From Cytobacillus oceanisediminis 2691 (GTDB lineage Bacteria > Bacillota > Bacilli > Bacillales > Cytobacillaceae), in the NCBI RefSeq assembly GCF_000294775.2, contig NZ_CP015506.1, positions 2,021,501 through 2,085,500 of the forward strand: a DNA stretch of 64,000 nt, given 5' to 3'. Within the stretch, counting starts at the first letter, position 1; every line of letters begins with the position of its first letter. The position numbers were made by a program, and so were the translations under genes. Positions 17,045 through 25,911 of this stretch are shown one piece after another. The notes beneath the pieces were generated by a model. That model did not search any database. It was given only the letters and a program-made list of their open reading frames with translations, and was not told the origin of the DNA.

Positions 17045-18316
17045 ATGTTTCAACAGTTATCACAAGGGGAAAAGCTCCAGCCGATTGTAAAAGAAGTGGA
17101 GCAGCAAATTTCAGAGGTATTAAAGAGCATTGATGAGCGGATTGATGAGAATCAATTCCGTGTTTTAAAGAGCTTTCAAAATTTCAAAGTCAGCGATTCG
17201 CATTTCAATCCTTCAACCGGCTATGGTTATGATGATATCGGCCGGGATACGCTTGAGGGAATATATGCAGAAGTTTTCGGCGGGGAAGCAGGATTGGTCC
17301 GCCCGCAGATAATATCAGGCACGCATGCCATTTCCATTGCACTCTTTGGCGTACTGCGGCCAGGTGATGAATTGCTGTATATCACCGGCAAGCCATATGA
17401 CACACTGGAAGAAATTGTTGGGATTCGGGGAACAGGTAACGGTTCGCTGAGAGAGTTCGGCATTGGATACAATAGCATCCCGCTGAACGAAGATGGAAGC
17501 ATCGACTATCCTGCCGTTGAAAAAGCAATCAGGCCGAACACGAAAATGATTGGTATCCAGCGTTCCAAAGGATATGCGACAAGACCTTCTTTTTCAATTG
17601 AACAAATTGAAGAAATGATCCAGTTTGTAAAAGAAGTTAAGCCGGATACGATTGTGTTTGTTGACAATTGCTATGGTGAGTTTGTTGAAGACCGTGAGCC
17701 TTGCCATGTTGGGGCAGACTTGATGGCCGGGTCGCTCATCAAGAACCCTGGCGGCGGGATTGCAAAGACGGGCGGTTATATTGTCGGGAAGAAGGAATGG
17801 GTGGAAGCCTGCTCCTACCGAATGACTTCACCGGGAATTGGTGCAGAAGCGGGTGCGTCCCTTTACAGCCTTCAGGAAATGTATCAGGGCTTTTTCCTGG
17901 CTCCCCATGTTGTCGGCCAGGCGCTGAAAGGGGCTGTTTTTACAGCAGCGCTTCTTGAACGGCTTGGCATGAACTCCAACCCAAAGTGGGACAGTAATAG
18001 AACTGATTTAATCCAATCTGTTCAATTTGATGATAAAGAAAAAATGGTGGCGTTTTGCCAGGCAATTCAATTTGCATCTCCTGTTAATTCACATGTAACT
18101 GCCTATCCTGCTTATATGCCTGGATATGAAGACGATGTAATCATGGCAGCTGGGACTTTTATTCAGGGTGCAAGCATTGAACTGACCGCTGATGGTCCTA
18201 TCAGGCCGCCTTATGTTGCTTATGTTCAGGGCGGGCTGACTTATTCACATGTGAAAATGGCTGTATGCATCGCGCTGGACCAATTGCTGGAAAAAGGTTT
18301 AGTCCAAATAAATTAG
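17045..18316 (+). CDS. ynbB: PLP-dependent methionine gamma-lyase-like protein YnbB
   Basis: Fold-type I PLP enzyme of the aluminium-resistance/methionine gamma-lyase-related family, 423 residues. Seen: VRPQIISGTHAISIALFG (cofactor phosphate region), VFVDNCYGEFVE (Asp contacting the pyridine N) and SLIKNPGGGIAKTGGYIVG with the Schiff-base Lys. The exact substrate is not known for the family. The start is 13 bases after hflX with TTAGGAG, so both are likely one transcript ending at the hairpin behind ynbB. Confidence 0.88.
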   Translation: MFQQLSQGEKLQPIVKEVEQQISEVLKSIDERIDENQFRVLKSFQNFKVSDSHFNPSTGYGYDDIGRDTLEGIYAEVFGGEAGLVRPQIISGTHAISIALFGVLRPGDELLYITGKPYDTLEEIVGIRGTGNGSLREFGIGYNSIPLNEDGSIDYPAVEKAIRPNTKMIGIQRSKGYATRPSFSIEQIEEMIQFVKEVKPDTIVFVDNCYGEFVEDREPCHVGADLMAGSLIKNPGGGIAKTGGYIVGKKEWVEACSYRMTSPGIGAEAGASLYSLQEMYQGFFLAPHVVGQALKGAVFTAALLERLGMNSNPKWDSNRTDLIQSVQFDDKEKMVAFCQAIQFASPVNSHVTAYPAYMPGYEDDVIMAAGTFIQGASIELTADGPIRPPYVAYVQGGLTYSHVKMAVCIALDQLLEKGLVQIN

Positions 18317-18326
18317 GTGAATATTA

Positions 18327-18358
18327 AAAAGGACAGCTACATAGTTAGTTGTCCTTTT
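18327..18358 (+). terminator. Terminator of hflX-ynbB
   Basis: Stem aaaaggacagcta / tagttgtcctttt (one G-T pair), loop catagt, ending in T. Confidence 0.82.
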
Positions 18359-18418
18359 CTGTTGCTTTACAGAGAATTATATGAAAATATGAAAGGCAAA
18401 AATTTTTTGAAAAAATCA

Positions 18419-18435
18419 TGTTATAAAAGCTAACA
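18419..18435. promoter_or_regulatory. GlnR/TnrA operator 1 of glnRA
   Basis: TGTTATAAAAGCTAACA fits TGTNA-N7-TNACA exactly. It lies just upstream of the -35 box. Confidence 0.85.
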
Positions 18436-18440
18436 TATAG

Positions 18441-18469
18441 TTGACAGATTATCTGACATTACATATAAT
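18441..18469 (+). promoter_or_regulatory. SigA promoter of glnRA with overlapping GlnR operator 2
   Basis: TTGACA (18441-18446), 17-base spacer, TATAAT (18464-18469), a consensus promoter. A second GlnR-like site TGACAGATTATCTGACA (18442-18458) overlaps the -35 and spacer. Two operators, one covering the -35, is the known B. subtilis glnRA arrangement. Confidence 0.88.
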
Positions 18470-18504
18470 AATCTCAAGAAGTAATTGAAAAGGGGGAGAA
18501 ATAG

Positions 18505-18912
18505 TTGACTGGAAGCGAAATTCGACGTTCCATGCCGCTTTTCCCGATTGGTACTGTCATGCAGCTGACTGACCTGACCGCCAGGCAGATTCGCTACTAT
18601 GAAGAGCACCAATTAATTTCTCCAGCTAGAACTGACGGAAATAGAAGGCTTTTTTCCTTAAACGACATCGATGTCCTTTTGGAAATCAAAGATTTGATTG
18701 ATCAAGGCGTGAACATGGCTGGGATCAAGCAGCTATTTTTCGTGAAAGAACAGCAAGCGATAACCGAAAACTTGAATAAGCAGGCAGAAAAAGCGAGACG
18801 CGATCTATCAGATGAAGAAATCCGGAAACTTCTTCGCAAGGAAATTGTGCAGGCAGGCCGGTTTAATCGCTCATCATTGAGGCAAGGCAACATGCACCGC
18901 TTTTTCCATTAA
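18505..18912 (+). CDS. glnR: Glutamine synthetase repressor GlnR
   Basis: MerR-family repressor of glutamine synthetase and other nitrogen genes (135 residues). Seen: [18 protein letters not shown], the MerR helix-turn-helix [19 protein letters not shown] and [20 protein letters not shown]. The C-terminal tail carries the autoinhibitory region that senses feedback-inhibited GlnA. The start is TTG with AAGGGGGAG upstream, giving the same length as B. subtilis GlnR. It precedes glnA in one operon and has its own operators. Confidence 0.97.
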   Translation: MTGSEIRRSMPLFPIGTVMQLTDLTARQIRYYEEHQLISPARTDGNRRLFSLNDIDVLLEIKDLIDQGVNMAGIKQLFFVKEQQAITENLNKQAEKARRDLSDEEIRKLLRKEIVQAGRFNRSSLRQGNMHRFFH

Positions 18913-19017
18913 AAACGCCGTTTTTAAGCTCGTTGATATTGTCTTGGATTTCTGAGAGAAACATTAACAGAGCAAAAAATAAATCACTCATGTAATTTTT
19001 TAAGGGAGGAACTACCA

Positions 19018-20352
19018 GTGGCAAAGTTTACTAAAGAAGACATTAAGCGTATTGCAGAAGAGGAAAATGTAAAATTCGTCCGTTTACAGTTTACGGATAT
19101 TCTTGGAACAATCAAGAACGTAGAAATTCCGATCAGCCAGCTTGAAAAAGCGCTTGATAACAAAATGATGTTTGACGGATCTTCAATCGAAGGTTTCGTG
19201 CGTATTGAAGAATCAGACATGAATCTATATCCAGACCTTGATACATGGGTGGTATTCCCTTGGACAGCAGAAAAAGGAAAAGTTGCACGTCTGATCTGTG
19301 ATATTTACAATCCGGATGGAACTCCATTCCTTGGCGATCCGCGCAGCAACTTAAAACGTATTTTGGCAGAGATGGAAGAGTTAGGATACTCTGATTTCAA
19401 CTTAGGGCCTGAGCCGGAATTCTTCCTATTCAAGCTTGACCAGGCTGGAGAGCCAACTCTTGAACTGAACGATAATGGCGGATACTTCGATCTTGCGCCA
19501 ACTGACCTTGGTGAAAACTGCCGCCGCGATATCGTGCTTGAGCTTGAAGAAATGGGCTTTGAAATTGAAGCTTCCCACCATGAGGTTGCACCTGGACAGC
19601 ACGAAATCGACTTCAAATATGCGGATGCATTAACAGCTTGTGACCAGATCCAGACATTCAAGCTTGTTGTTAAAACAATTGCCCGCAAGCACGGCCTGCA
19701 CGCGACATTCATGCCAAAACCGCTGTTCGGTGTTAACGGATCAGGTATGCACTGTAATGTTTCATTATTTAAGGATGGCAAAAATGCATTCTTCAACGAA
19801 ACAAGCGATCTTCAATTAAGTGAAGATGCTCGCCACTTTATCGCAGGCATCATTAACCATGCGACAGCATTTACTGCTGTAACAAACCCAATCGTTAACT
19901 CTTATAAGCGCTTGGTTCCTGGTTATGAAGCACCTTGCTATGTTGCATGGTCTGCTCAAAACCGTTCACCGCTTATCCGTATCCCGGCTTCACGCGGTGT
20001 AAGCACACGTGTTGAAGTTCGCAGCGTTGACCCTGCTGCTAACCCATACCTTGCTATGGCTGTACTTCTAAAAGCTGGTCTTGACGGAATCAAGAACAAA
20101 TTGACTCCACCGGCACCTGTAGACCGCAACATCTATGTAATGAACAAGCAGGAACGTGAAGAAGAAGGCATCAAGGATCTTCCGGCTACATTGGCTGCTG
20201 CCCTTGATGAGCTTAAGAAGGATGAAGTCATCGTATCCGCACTAGGCGACCATATCTTTGAACACTTCATTGAAGCGAAAGAAATTGAGTGGGATATGTT
20301 CCGTACGCAAGTGCATCCATGGGAGCGCGAGCAGTACCTGAGCATGTACTAA
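19018..20352 (+). CDS. glnA: Glutamine synthetase type I (GSI-alpha)
   Basis: Makes glutamine from glutamate, ammonia and ATP; feedback-inhibited GlnA also modulates GlnR and TnrA. 444 residues, dodecamer-forming GSI-alpha. Seen: [11 protein letters not shown] near the N-terminus, GPEPEFFLF (metal-binding Glu), the [13 protein letters not shown] segment, VNGSGMHCN and [12 protein letters not shown]. The short GSI-alpha form lacks the adenylylation Tyr loop. The start is GTG behind AAGGGAGGA. Strong codon bias suggests high expression. It ends at a strong terminator. Confidence 0.98.
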   Translation: MAKFTKEDIKRIAEEENVKFVRLQFTDILGTIKNVEIPISQLEKALDNKMMFDGSSIEGFVRIEESDMNLYPDLDTWVVFPWTAEKGKVARLICDIYNPDGTPFLGDPRSNLKRILAEMEELGYSDFNLGPEPEFFLFKLDQAGEPTLELNDNGGYFDLAPTDLGENCRRDIVLELEEMGFEIEASHHEVAPGQHEIDFKYADALTACDQIQTFKLVVKTIARKHGLHATFMPKPLFGVNGSGMHCNVSLFKDGKNAFFNETSDLQLSEDARHFIAGIINHATAFTAVTNPIVNSYKRLVPGYEAPCYVAWSAQNRSPLIRIPASRGVSTRVEVRSVDPAANPYLAMAVLLKAGLDGIKNKLTPPAPVDRNIYVMNKQEREEEGIKDLPATLAAALDELKKDEVIVSALGDHIFEHFIEAKEIEWDMFRTQVHPWEREQYLSMY

Positions 20353-20357
20353 TAAGT

Positions 20358-20390
20358 AAACCCCTTGACACCATAGGTGTTGAGGGGTTT
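20358..20390 (+). terminator. Terminator of glnRA
   Basis: Stem aaaccccttgacacc / ggtgttgaggggttt, loop ata, followed by T run. Confidence 0.9.
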
Positions 20391-20436
20391 TTGTTTTCGG
20401 GTAAATTATTTAAAAAATTACCACAAGAACCTTAGT

Positions 20437-20661
20437 TCATAGTAAGAAAAAAAATACAACAATCAAGCCAATCGATGTAATTCCGTAACCTTTTTTAATT
20501 CTATAATCGGTTCCAGGAATCTTAGTTATTAAGTAATAAATTGGAATTACAAGTAATATGGGAAGAAAAACCCTTGCATTAGCTGAGAGGTTTTCAAATC
20601 TTGAAATTATCATACCAATAATCAAAAGAGGAATAAAAGTTAGCAAATAGGCAAGTGACAC
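20437..20661 (-). CDS. Small three-helix membrane protein of unknown function
   Basis: About 74 residues with three hydrophobic stretches (LAYLLTFIPLLIIGMII; VFLPILLVIPIYYLI; a C-terminal IGLIVVFFFLL). I place the start at the GTG at 20661 because AAAGGTGT lies 7 bases upstream; a GTG at 20670 is possible. The family is not recognised. It opens the low-density patch behind glnA. Confidence 0.6.
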   Translation of the reverse strand: MSLAYLLTFIPLLIIGMIISRFENLSANARVFLPILLVIPIYYLITKIPGTDYRIKKGYGITSIGLIVVFFFLL

Positions 20662-20813
20662 TCTTATCACACCTTTTTTCTGAATTATACCAAATTTCCA
20701 AAATTAAGGGCATCAATTATTAAAGTAACATGGATTCCTAAAATGATGTAAAAAGAAACCAAATTTATACCTTCCTAAAAATAATCGTAAATTTCAGGCA
20801 ACATTATGAGTAG

Positions 20814-21167
20814 TTTTATAACAGTGTGGAATGGAAGAAGCTACGAGTAGTAATCAAGAAGCGTGACAACTATGAATGCCAGGAATGTAAACGGAAGGGG
20901 CGCTTAAGCATTGAAACAAATGAATACAGTGAGAGTGGTAAGGGTAGGAAGATCCAGTTGCTTGTTCACCATATCAAGGAGCTCGAGCTTCATCCAGACT
21001 TAGCGTTTGGTGAAGATAACATGGATACTGTTTGTGTCGATTGCCATAACAAATAACATGGCCCAGACTTCAAAAATATGAAGCCAAACAAATGGCAGCA
21101 TGATTTTAAGTATCGATTTTTTAAATTATGTGAACAAATAGTATTAAATAATTCCAATGAAAGGTGA
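20814..21167 (+). pseudogene. HNH endonuclease, broken (no start, internal stop)
   Basis: The frame reads FYNSVEWKKLRVVIKKRDNY, a Cys pair CQEC and VHHIKELELHPDLAFGEDNM, CVDCHNK, a phage-type HNH nuclease. TAA at 21054-21056 interrupts it exactly before HGPDFKNMKPNKWQHDFK, the normal end of this family, which continues to 21167. A TAG precedes the conserved FYNS start, so no start codon remains. It is a decayed mobile or phage relic. A truncated protein from the GTG at 20826 to the internal stop is conceivable but unlikely to work. Confidence 0.72.
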
Positions 21168-21172
21168 CTTAA

Positions 21173-21664
21173 ATGAATCTTGAAAGATGGATTATATTGG
21201 GGGTATTAATACTAAGTATCATGTGCCTCAAGCTGCTAGTGCCGCGAGACAAGGTTAGAGAAGCGTGGGTTATCTTTTTATTTCTGCAGGTCATTACATG
21301 GCCAGCCGGTTTAATAGCAGTAGAAATGGGTTGGATTGAATATCCGATTCAATTGTACCCTAAGGCAAATTTATATAATAGGACTAGTTTTTCCTTTGAG
21401 TTCTTCCTATTCCCGGTAGTCGCCATTATTTTTAGTTTGTATTTTCCAAGGAAGAAAAAAGGGTTTGGCTCACTATTGTATTATGTTTTCTTTGCTGGAT
21501 TTTTTACCTTCTTAGAGGCTGTATTAGAATCTAAAACCAAACTGGTTGAGTACCACGAATGGAAATGGTATTGGACACTAGTAACAGTAATGATTTCTCT
21601 ATATATAAATGATAAATTTTATCGATGGTTTTCTAAAAGATTAATTTTGGTGGACTTAAAATGA
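21173..21664 (+). CDS. CBO0543-family membrane protein (first of a pair)
   Basis: 163 residues with about five hydrophobic segments. Pattern of the CBO0543-like family: an early charged patch after the first helix (VPRDKVREAW), WPAGLIAVEMGWIEYPIQLY, a central SFEFFLFPVVAIIFSLYFPR and an acidic loop before a WYWTLV helix. GAAAGGTG precedes the ATG. It overlaps the next, paralogous gene by four bases (ATGA). Function unknown; such pairs are common in Bacillaceae. Confidence 0.72.
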   Translation: MNLERWIILGVLILSIMCLKLLVPRDKVREAWVIFLFLQVITWPAGLIAVEMGWIEYPIQLYPKANLYNRTSFSFEFFLFPVVAIIFSLYFPRKKKGFGSLLYYVFFAGFFTFLEAVLESKTKLVEYHEWKWYWTLVTVMISLYINDKFYRWFSKRLILVDLK

Positions 21665-22128
21665 CCAGAGAAGTCCTGATTTTAGTATGTTCGTGGATTT
21701 TATCATTGTACTTGTTGTTAAGATACATCCCAACCGAAAGTAAAAGGTTATCTTGGATAACCTTTATACTTGTTCAAGCAATAGCATGGATACATGAATA
21801 TATACAATTGGTATTTGGATTAGTTGAGTTTCCTTATAGAGAATTTAATAAAGCGACAAATATGAGCTTTTCATTGCATTATATTGTTTATCCCACAATT
21901 GCGGTGTTTTTTATACTTTTTTATCCAAAAGAAAAAGGGACAAGAAGAACATTTTTGTACTACTTACTATTTTCAATGGGGATAACAACTTACTCCTATC
22001 TTCTCGAAAAATTTAGTTCATTGTATCACTATATTCACTGGAACTGGTTCTTTGGATTAATTACCAACATGATTCTTCTTTATGTTGTAAAGATATATAT
22101 ATTTTGGTTTAAAAAAGGTCTGGTGTAA
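21661..22128 (+). CDS. CBO0543-family membrane protein (second of a pair)
   Basis: 155 residues, same layout as its upstream neighbour: YIPTESKRLSW after the first helix, a WIHEYIQLVFGLVEFPYREF segment, SLHYIVYPTIAVFFILFYPK, and a final HWNWFFGLITNMILLYVV. Start overlaps the preceding stop as ATGA, so the two are translationally coupled and may form a heteromer (inference). Function unknown. Confidence 0.72.
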   Translation: MTREVLILVCSWILSLYLLLRYIPTESKRLSWITFILVQAIAWIHEYIQLVFGLVEFPYREFNKATNMSFSLHYIVYPTIAVFFILFYPKEKGTRRTFLYYLLFSMGITTYSYLLEKFSSLYHYIHWNWFFGLITNMILLYVVKIYIFWFKKGLV

Positions 22129-22265
22129 CGAGTTGAAATATCTAGGTTCCCCCCAAGAAATATTAAGAGTAAGGATTCTGTGTTAGATGACTAATTTAAC
22201 CAAGGCAGAGGGCGTAAATTAAGAATAAGAATTAAGAGCTCAGGCGATAAAGGCGTGGCAACAAA

Positions 22266-22631
22266 TCATTTACTTAAAATAAACGCCAGTACAGTGCCCC
22301 ATATGAAAATCACTAAATAGTATAACCTTTGCAATAGACCGGCGTGCATAGGGATGAAAATTATTAACATATAGAGTGTGACTATGACTAGTAATGTAAC
22401 TAAACAGTATTGAGTCCAGCGTTTTCCAATTTCTAAAGATTTTGCGTATAGCCAAAGACCGGGCAAAACAGTTATCATGTCAAGTTGAGCTGCTATTGAA
22501 TGCCAAAATAGATTTATATCTGCTGGTATAAAGCCAGTCACAATATTCCCTAAAGCTAAGATAAGAATAAATATGGTTGCTAGCCGGTTTAGTCCTGTTT
22601 TCAAGGGTTTGTGAAAGATATAAAACACCAA
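22266..22631 (-). pseudogene. Multi-spanning membrane protein fragment (DUF998-like), probably frameshifted
   Basis: 121 codons with four to five hydrophobic segments, including FIPADINLFWHS, which recalls DUF998 proteins. There is no ATG and no ribosome site at the apparent start. Immediately upstream on the minus strand, another frame reads KKGISIGPVDFF and would join naturally to FYISAALVFYIF across a run of seven T (around 22650). This suggests a homopolymer frameshift in a longer gene. Confidence 0.5.
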
Positions 22632-22790
22632 TGCTGCACTTATATAAAAAAATCGACTGGGCCTATACTTATTCCTTTTTTATCTTAGTTTCACTATACT
22701 TAATTGCCCATTGGTTCAGCAGAAGGAGCAGTTTTGAAAAAATAGTTAAAGAGTAAAAAAAATGGGATTTCCAACGGCAAGGATTAGTAT

Positions 22791-22848
22791 TTATGTTTCG
22801 TACGCAAGTACATCCCTTGGAGCAACGAACACTACATGAGCAATTACT
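22791..22848 (+). pseudogene. Decayed copy of the glnA 3' end
   Basis: This 58-base stretch matches the last codons of glnA (20294-20350): both contain cgtacgcaagt, catcc, ggagc and tgagca in the same order, about 46 of 57 positions by hand alignment. The frame still reads MFRTQVHP. The copy lies about 2.5 kb behind the real glnA end, on the same strand, and bounds the patch with the HNH pseudogene and CBO0543 pair. Confidence 0.7.
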
Positions 22849-22906
22849 TTAAAAATTCGAAAACACTCTGTTTGCATGAGCAGGGGGTTTTTACATAGCT
22901 CAAATA

Positions 22907-22941
22907 CAAAAACCCCGTTTCTAAGTGAACGAGGTTTTAAC
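22907..22941 (-). terminator. Terminator of the DUF4257 gene
   Basis: Stem aaaacctcgtt / aacggggtttt on the minus strand, followed by T. A second ggggtttt / aaaacccc arrangement just beside it may serve the other strand. Confidence 0.7.
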
Positions 22942-22965
22942 TAATTTGTATTTCCCTGCATCTCT

Positions 22966-23250
22966 CTATTCTTTATGTCTGATCTTTAGGAAATCGAGAC
23001 ATGTCAGCAGTGCATCTCCTCCAAATCCTGCAATCACCGCAAGGAGCACTACCTTTAAGGCAGAGTCAGGATCTGAAGATACGACCAAAAAAACAGCCGC
23101 TAAAGCCCCCATGATTACTTCTTCAAAGACCCCCAGATAGATGAATTTTTTTGTCCTTCTGGGTTTGACCATTTTGCCTTCTTTCCGAATATGTCCAACG
23201 ACACCGACCAGCCCACCAATCAACAAAGCGAAGGTAATGTTCAAAAACAT
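22966..23250 (-). CDS. DUF4257 family membrane protein
   Basis: 94 residues. Two to three hydrophobic segments: FALLIGGLVGVVGHI at the start, EEVIMGALAAVFLVV in the middle and VVLLAVIAGFGGDALL near the end. A basic stretch MVKPRRTKKFIYLG lies between. TAGGAGTG precedes the ATG at a slightly long distance. Common in bacilli; function unknown. Confidence 0.75.
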   Translation of the reverse strand: MFLNITFALLIGGLVGVVGHIRKEGKMVKPRRTKKFIYLGVFEEVIMGALAAVFLVVSSDPDSALKVVLLAVIAGFGGDALLTCLDFLKIRHKE

Positions 23251-23497
23251 TTTTTCTTCACACTCCTAAAGTCGAGATTTTGGACAAGCGACCTTAGGTT
23301 GATTCTCGGTGTATTACCATTATATAGAAAGTGGCTATAAAATAATATGCATAAAAATACCGAATTTTCTGAATAATAAAATAGTCATACATGACTGTAA
23401 CTTAGTACCAACAGAAAAGGTATCAGTTACTTTCGTATGATTTCGCTAATAGCATCAGGTAATAGGAACTGATAACCTTCTTAAAATTGGAAAAAAT

Positions 23498-23526
23498 AAA
23501 AAGCAGGCAGTGGCTGCCTGCTTTTT
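23498..23526 (-). terminator. Terminator of lexA
   Basis: Perfect stem aaaaagcaggca / tgcctgcttttt, just past the lexA stop on the minus strand. The gap 23251-23497 holds no gene; it contains only a loose inverted repeat (ggtatcagtt / aactgataacc). Confidence 0.88.
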
Positions 23527-23535
23527 ATCATTCTA

Positions 23536-24159
23536 TTAATGCATATGGCGGTATACACCTATAACTTTGCCAAGGATGGAAACATTTCGAAGGATGATAG
23601 GTTCCATTGTAGAGTTTTCCGGCTGAAGCCGGATATAGTCTTTTTCTTTAAAGAATCTTTTGACAGTTGCTTCATCTTCCTCTGTCATGGCAACCACGAT
23701 ATCTCCATTATTAGCAGTGCTCTGCTGTTTGACGATGACATAGTCGCCATCAAGGATTCCGGCTTCAATCATACTTTCCCCCATGATTTCAAGCATGAAT
23801 ACATGCTCATCAGCTGGTGCCATTCTTTCTGGAAGCGGGAAGTATTCTTCAACATTTTCAATGGCTGTTATCGGCTGCCCTGCAGTTACTTTACCGACGA
23901 TCGGAACATTGACTGCACTGACCTTAGGGATGTGAGAAGACTCGTCCAGATCTAAAATTTCAATGGCGCGCGGTTTAGTAGGATCTCTGCGGATCAGCCC
24001 TTTGCTTTCAAGACGGGCGAGATGGCCGTGAACTGTTGAGCTTGAAGCCAGGCCGACTGCTTCCCCGATTTCCCTTACAGAAGGCGGATAGCCTCTCAAT
24101 TTAACTTCCTCCTTAATAAACTCTAATATATCTTGCTGCCTTTTTGATAATTTCACCAT
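23536..24159 (-). CDS. lexA: SOS repressor LexA
   Basis: Represses SOS genes until RecA-ssDNA triggers self-cleavage. 207 residues: winged helix with [21 protein letters not shown], the cleavage site TAGQP (Ala-Gly bond), catalytic Ser in GESMIEAG and catalytic Lys in ATVKRFFKE. The ATG at 24159 follows GAGGTG; an upstream ATG at 24192 lacks a ribosome site. Divergent from yneA with three LexA boxes in the shared region. Confidence 0.97.
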   Translation of the reverse strand: MVKLSKRQQDILEFIKEEVKLRGYPPSVREIGEAVGLASSSTVHGHLARLESKGLIRRDPTKPRAIEILDLDESSHIPKVSAVNVPIVGKVTAGQPITAIENVEEYFPLPERMAPADEHVFMLEIMGESMIEAGILDGDYVIVKQQSTANNGDIVVAMTEEDEATVKRFFKEKDYIRLQPENSTMEPIILRNVSILGKVIGVYRHMH

Positions 24160-24217
24160 CTTTACGCACCTCGTATGTTTTTGTTGTCTCAATTATAGCA
24201 TCAATTACCATATGATA

Positions 24218-24231
24218 CAAACATAAGTTCG
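24218..24231. promoter_or_regulatory. LexA (SOS) box 1
   Basis: Minus strand CGAACTTATGTTTG, close to CGAAC-RNRY-GTTYC. It is the copy nearest lexA. Confidence 0.75.
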
Positions 24232-24239
24232 AATTTTTA

Positions 24240-24269
24240 TTGACACAAAACAAATGTTCGGTCTATAAT
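24240..24269 (+). promoter_or_regulatory. SigA promoter of yneA with LexA box 2
   Basis: TTGACA (24240-24245), 18-base spacer, TATAAT (24264-24269). LexA box 2 (minus strand CGAACATTTGTTTT, 24247-24260) lies in the spacer. Confidence 0.82.
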
Positions 24270-24283
24270 AAAAACATCAAATG

Positions 24284-24297
24284 CGAACATACATTCT
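24284..24297. promoter_or_regulatory. LexA (SOS) box 3
   Basis: CGAACATACATTCT, one half-site perfect, downstream of the yneA promoter. Confidence 0.75.
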
Positions 24298-24314
24298 TTT
24301 AGAGGTGGTATATC

Positions 24315-24647
24315 ATGCTGAAAAAATTGTGGAAATCATATTCTTATGCTATTATTCTCTTCGTTTTAAGCCTGACAGCATCGTTTATTATGCTCATTCA
24401 GATAGAGACACCTGATACGGAAAAGTTTGTGAAAGTCACTGTTGCAGAAGGTGACTCTTTATGGGAAATTGCTGAGAGTTTTTCGGCTGAACATTCGCTG
24501 TCTACAGATCAATTTATTAATTGGGTCGAACAAAATAATGAGATAGCGGCAGGCAGGATTTTTCCGGGCGATGAAATTGTTATTCCAGTAAAAGCACTGG
24601 ATGACGAGCCTTATAAAGAGCTTGCCAGTTCAGACCTTTACGAATAA
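24315..24647 (+). CDS. yneA: SOS cell-division suppressor YneA
   Basis: SOS-induced exported protein that delays septation during DNA damage. 110 residues: an N-terminal membrane segment (SYAIILFVLSLTASFIMLI) and a LysM domain (VAEGDSLWEIAESF ... GRIFPGDEIVIPV). GAGGTGG precedes the ATG. The divergent lexA - yneA layout and the LexA boxes confirm the identity. Confidence 0.93.
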   Translation: MLKKLWKSYSYAIILFVLSLTASFIMLIQIETPDTEKFVKVTVAEGDSLWEIAESFSAEHSLSTDQFINWVEQNNEIAAGRIFPGDEIVIPVKALDDEPYKELASSDLYE

Positions 24648-25302
<655 letters not shown>

Positions 25303-25304
<2 letters not shown>

Positions 25305-25335
25305 AGCACTTTTCTTGTCAAAAGTGTTCTTTTTT
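25303..25335 (+). terminator. Terminator of yneA-yneB
   Basis: Stem agagcactttt / aaaagtgttct, loop cttgtc, then T run. It partly overlaps the yneB stop. Confidence 0.85.
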
Positions 25336-25447
25336 AGTATGATGGCAGTTGAGTTTCAGTATTGTTCCATATCTGAAGCTATTGTATAATAAAAACTTCT
25401 ATCAGAATATCCAAAGGTAAACTTTTGATATAAAGGAGCTTTAATAT

Positions 25448-25681
25448 ATGCTGCCAAAACAAAAACTTGCCCGAATTAATGAACTGGCAAAGAAGGCAAA
25501 GGAATCAGGTTTAACAGAAGCAGAAGCAAAAGAACAGACTTCTCTCCGCAAAGAGTATTTGGAGACTTTTCGCTCTGGCATGCTGAACACGCTTAAAGGT
25601 GTTACAATCGTTGACCCGAAAGGAAATGACGTAACTCCGAAAAAGCTAAAAGAGTTCCAAAATAAAAACCGCCTTCACTAA
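25448..25681 (+). CDS. ynzC: DUF896 family protein YnzC
   Basis: 77-residue helical protein with the family core MLPKQKLARINELAKKAK and SLRKEYLETFRSGMLNTLKG. AAAGGAG precedes the ATG. It follows a terminator, so it probably has its own promoter, although in B. subtilis it belongs to the yneA SOS operon. Function not established. Confidence 0.9.
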   Translation: MLPKQKLARINELAKKAKESGLTEAEAKEQTSLRKEYLETFRSGMLNTLKGVTIVDPKGNDVTPKKLKEFQNKNRLH

Positions 25682-25693
25682 TATTATAATTGC

Positions 25694-25773
25694 AAGGGAT
25701 ACACAATGCTGTATTCCTTCTTTTAATAGAAAGCGGAGATGACTTCTATTACCGGCTATCTCCGCTTTTTTTA
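25694..25773 (+). terminator. Tandem terminator hairpins behind ynzC
   Basis: The first hairpin is aagggatac / gtattcctt (25694-25719, with cttttaa behind it). The second is aaagcggagat / atctccgcttt (25730-25773, long loop, followed by T run). Confidence 0.75.
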
Positions 25774-25843
25774 CATACGCCGGGTCTTTTTGTGTCAATA
25801 TAGTAACAAACCGGCTTTTTTGTCCTTTTCCTGACCCTATTGG

Positions 25844-25872
25844 TTGTGAAAAAAAAGGACACCCGATAATAT
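25844..25872 (+). promoter_or_regulatory. Predicted SigA promoter of tkt, flanked by an inverted repeat
   Basis: TTGTGA (25844-25849), 17-base spacer, TAATAT (25867-25872). A perfect inverted repeat tgtcctttt (25821-25829) / aaaaggaca (25853-25861) brackets the -35 and enters the spacer, so a regulator could act here. Confidence 0.5.
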
Positions 25873-25911
25873 TAAAAGAGTAAAGAATTACTACTCGAAA
25901 GGATGTATTGA

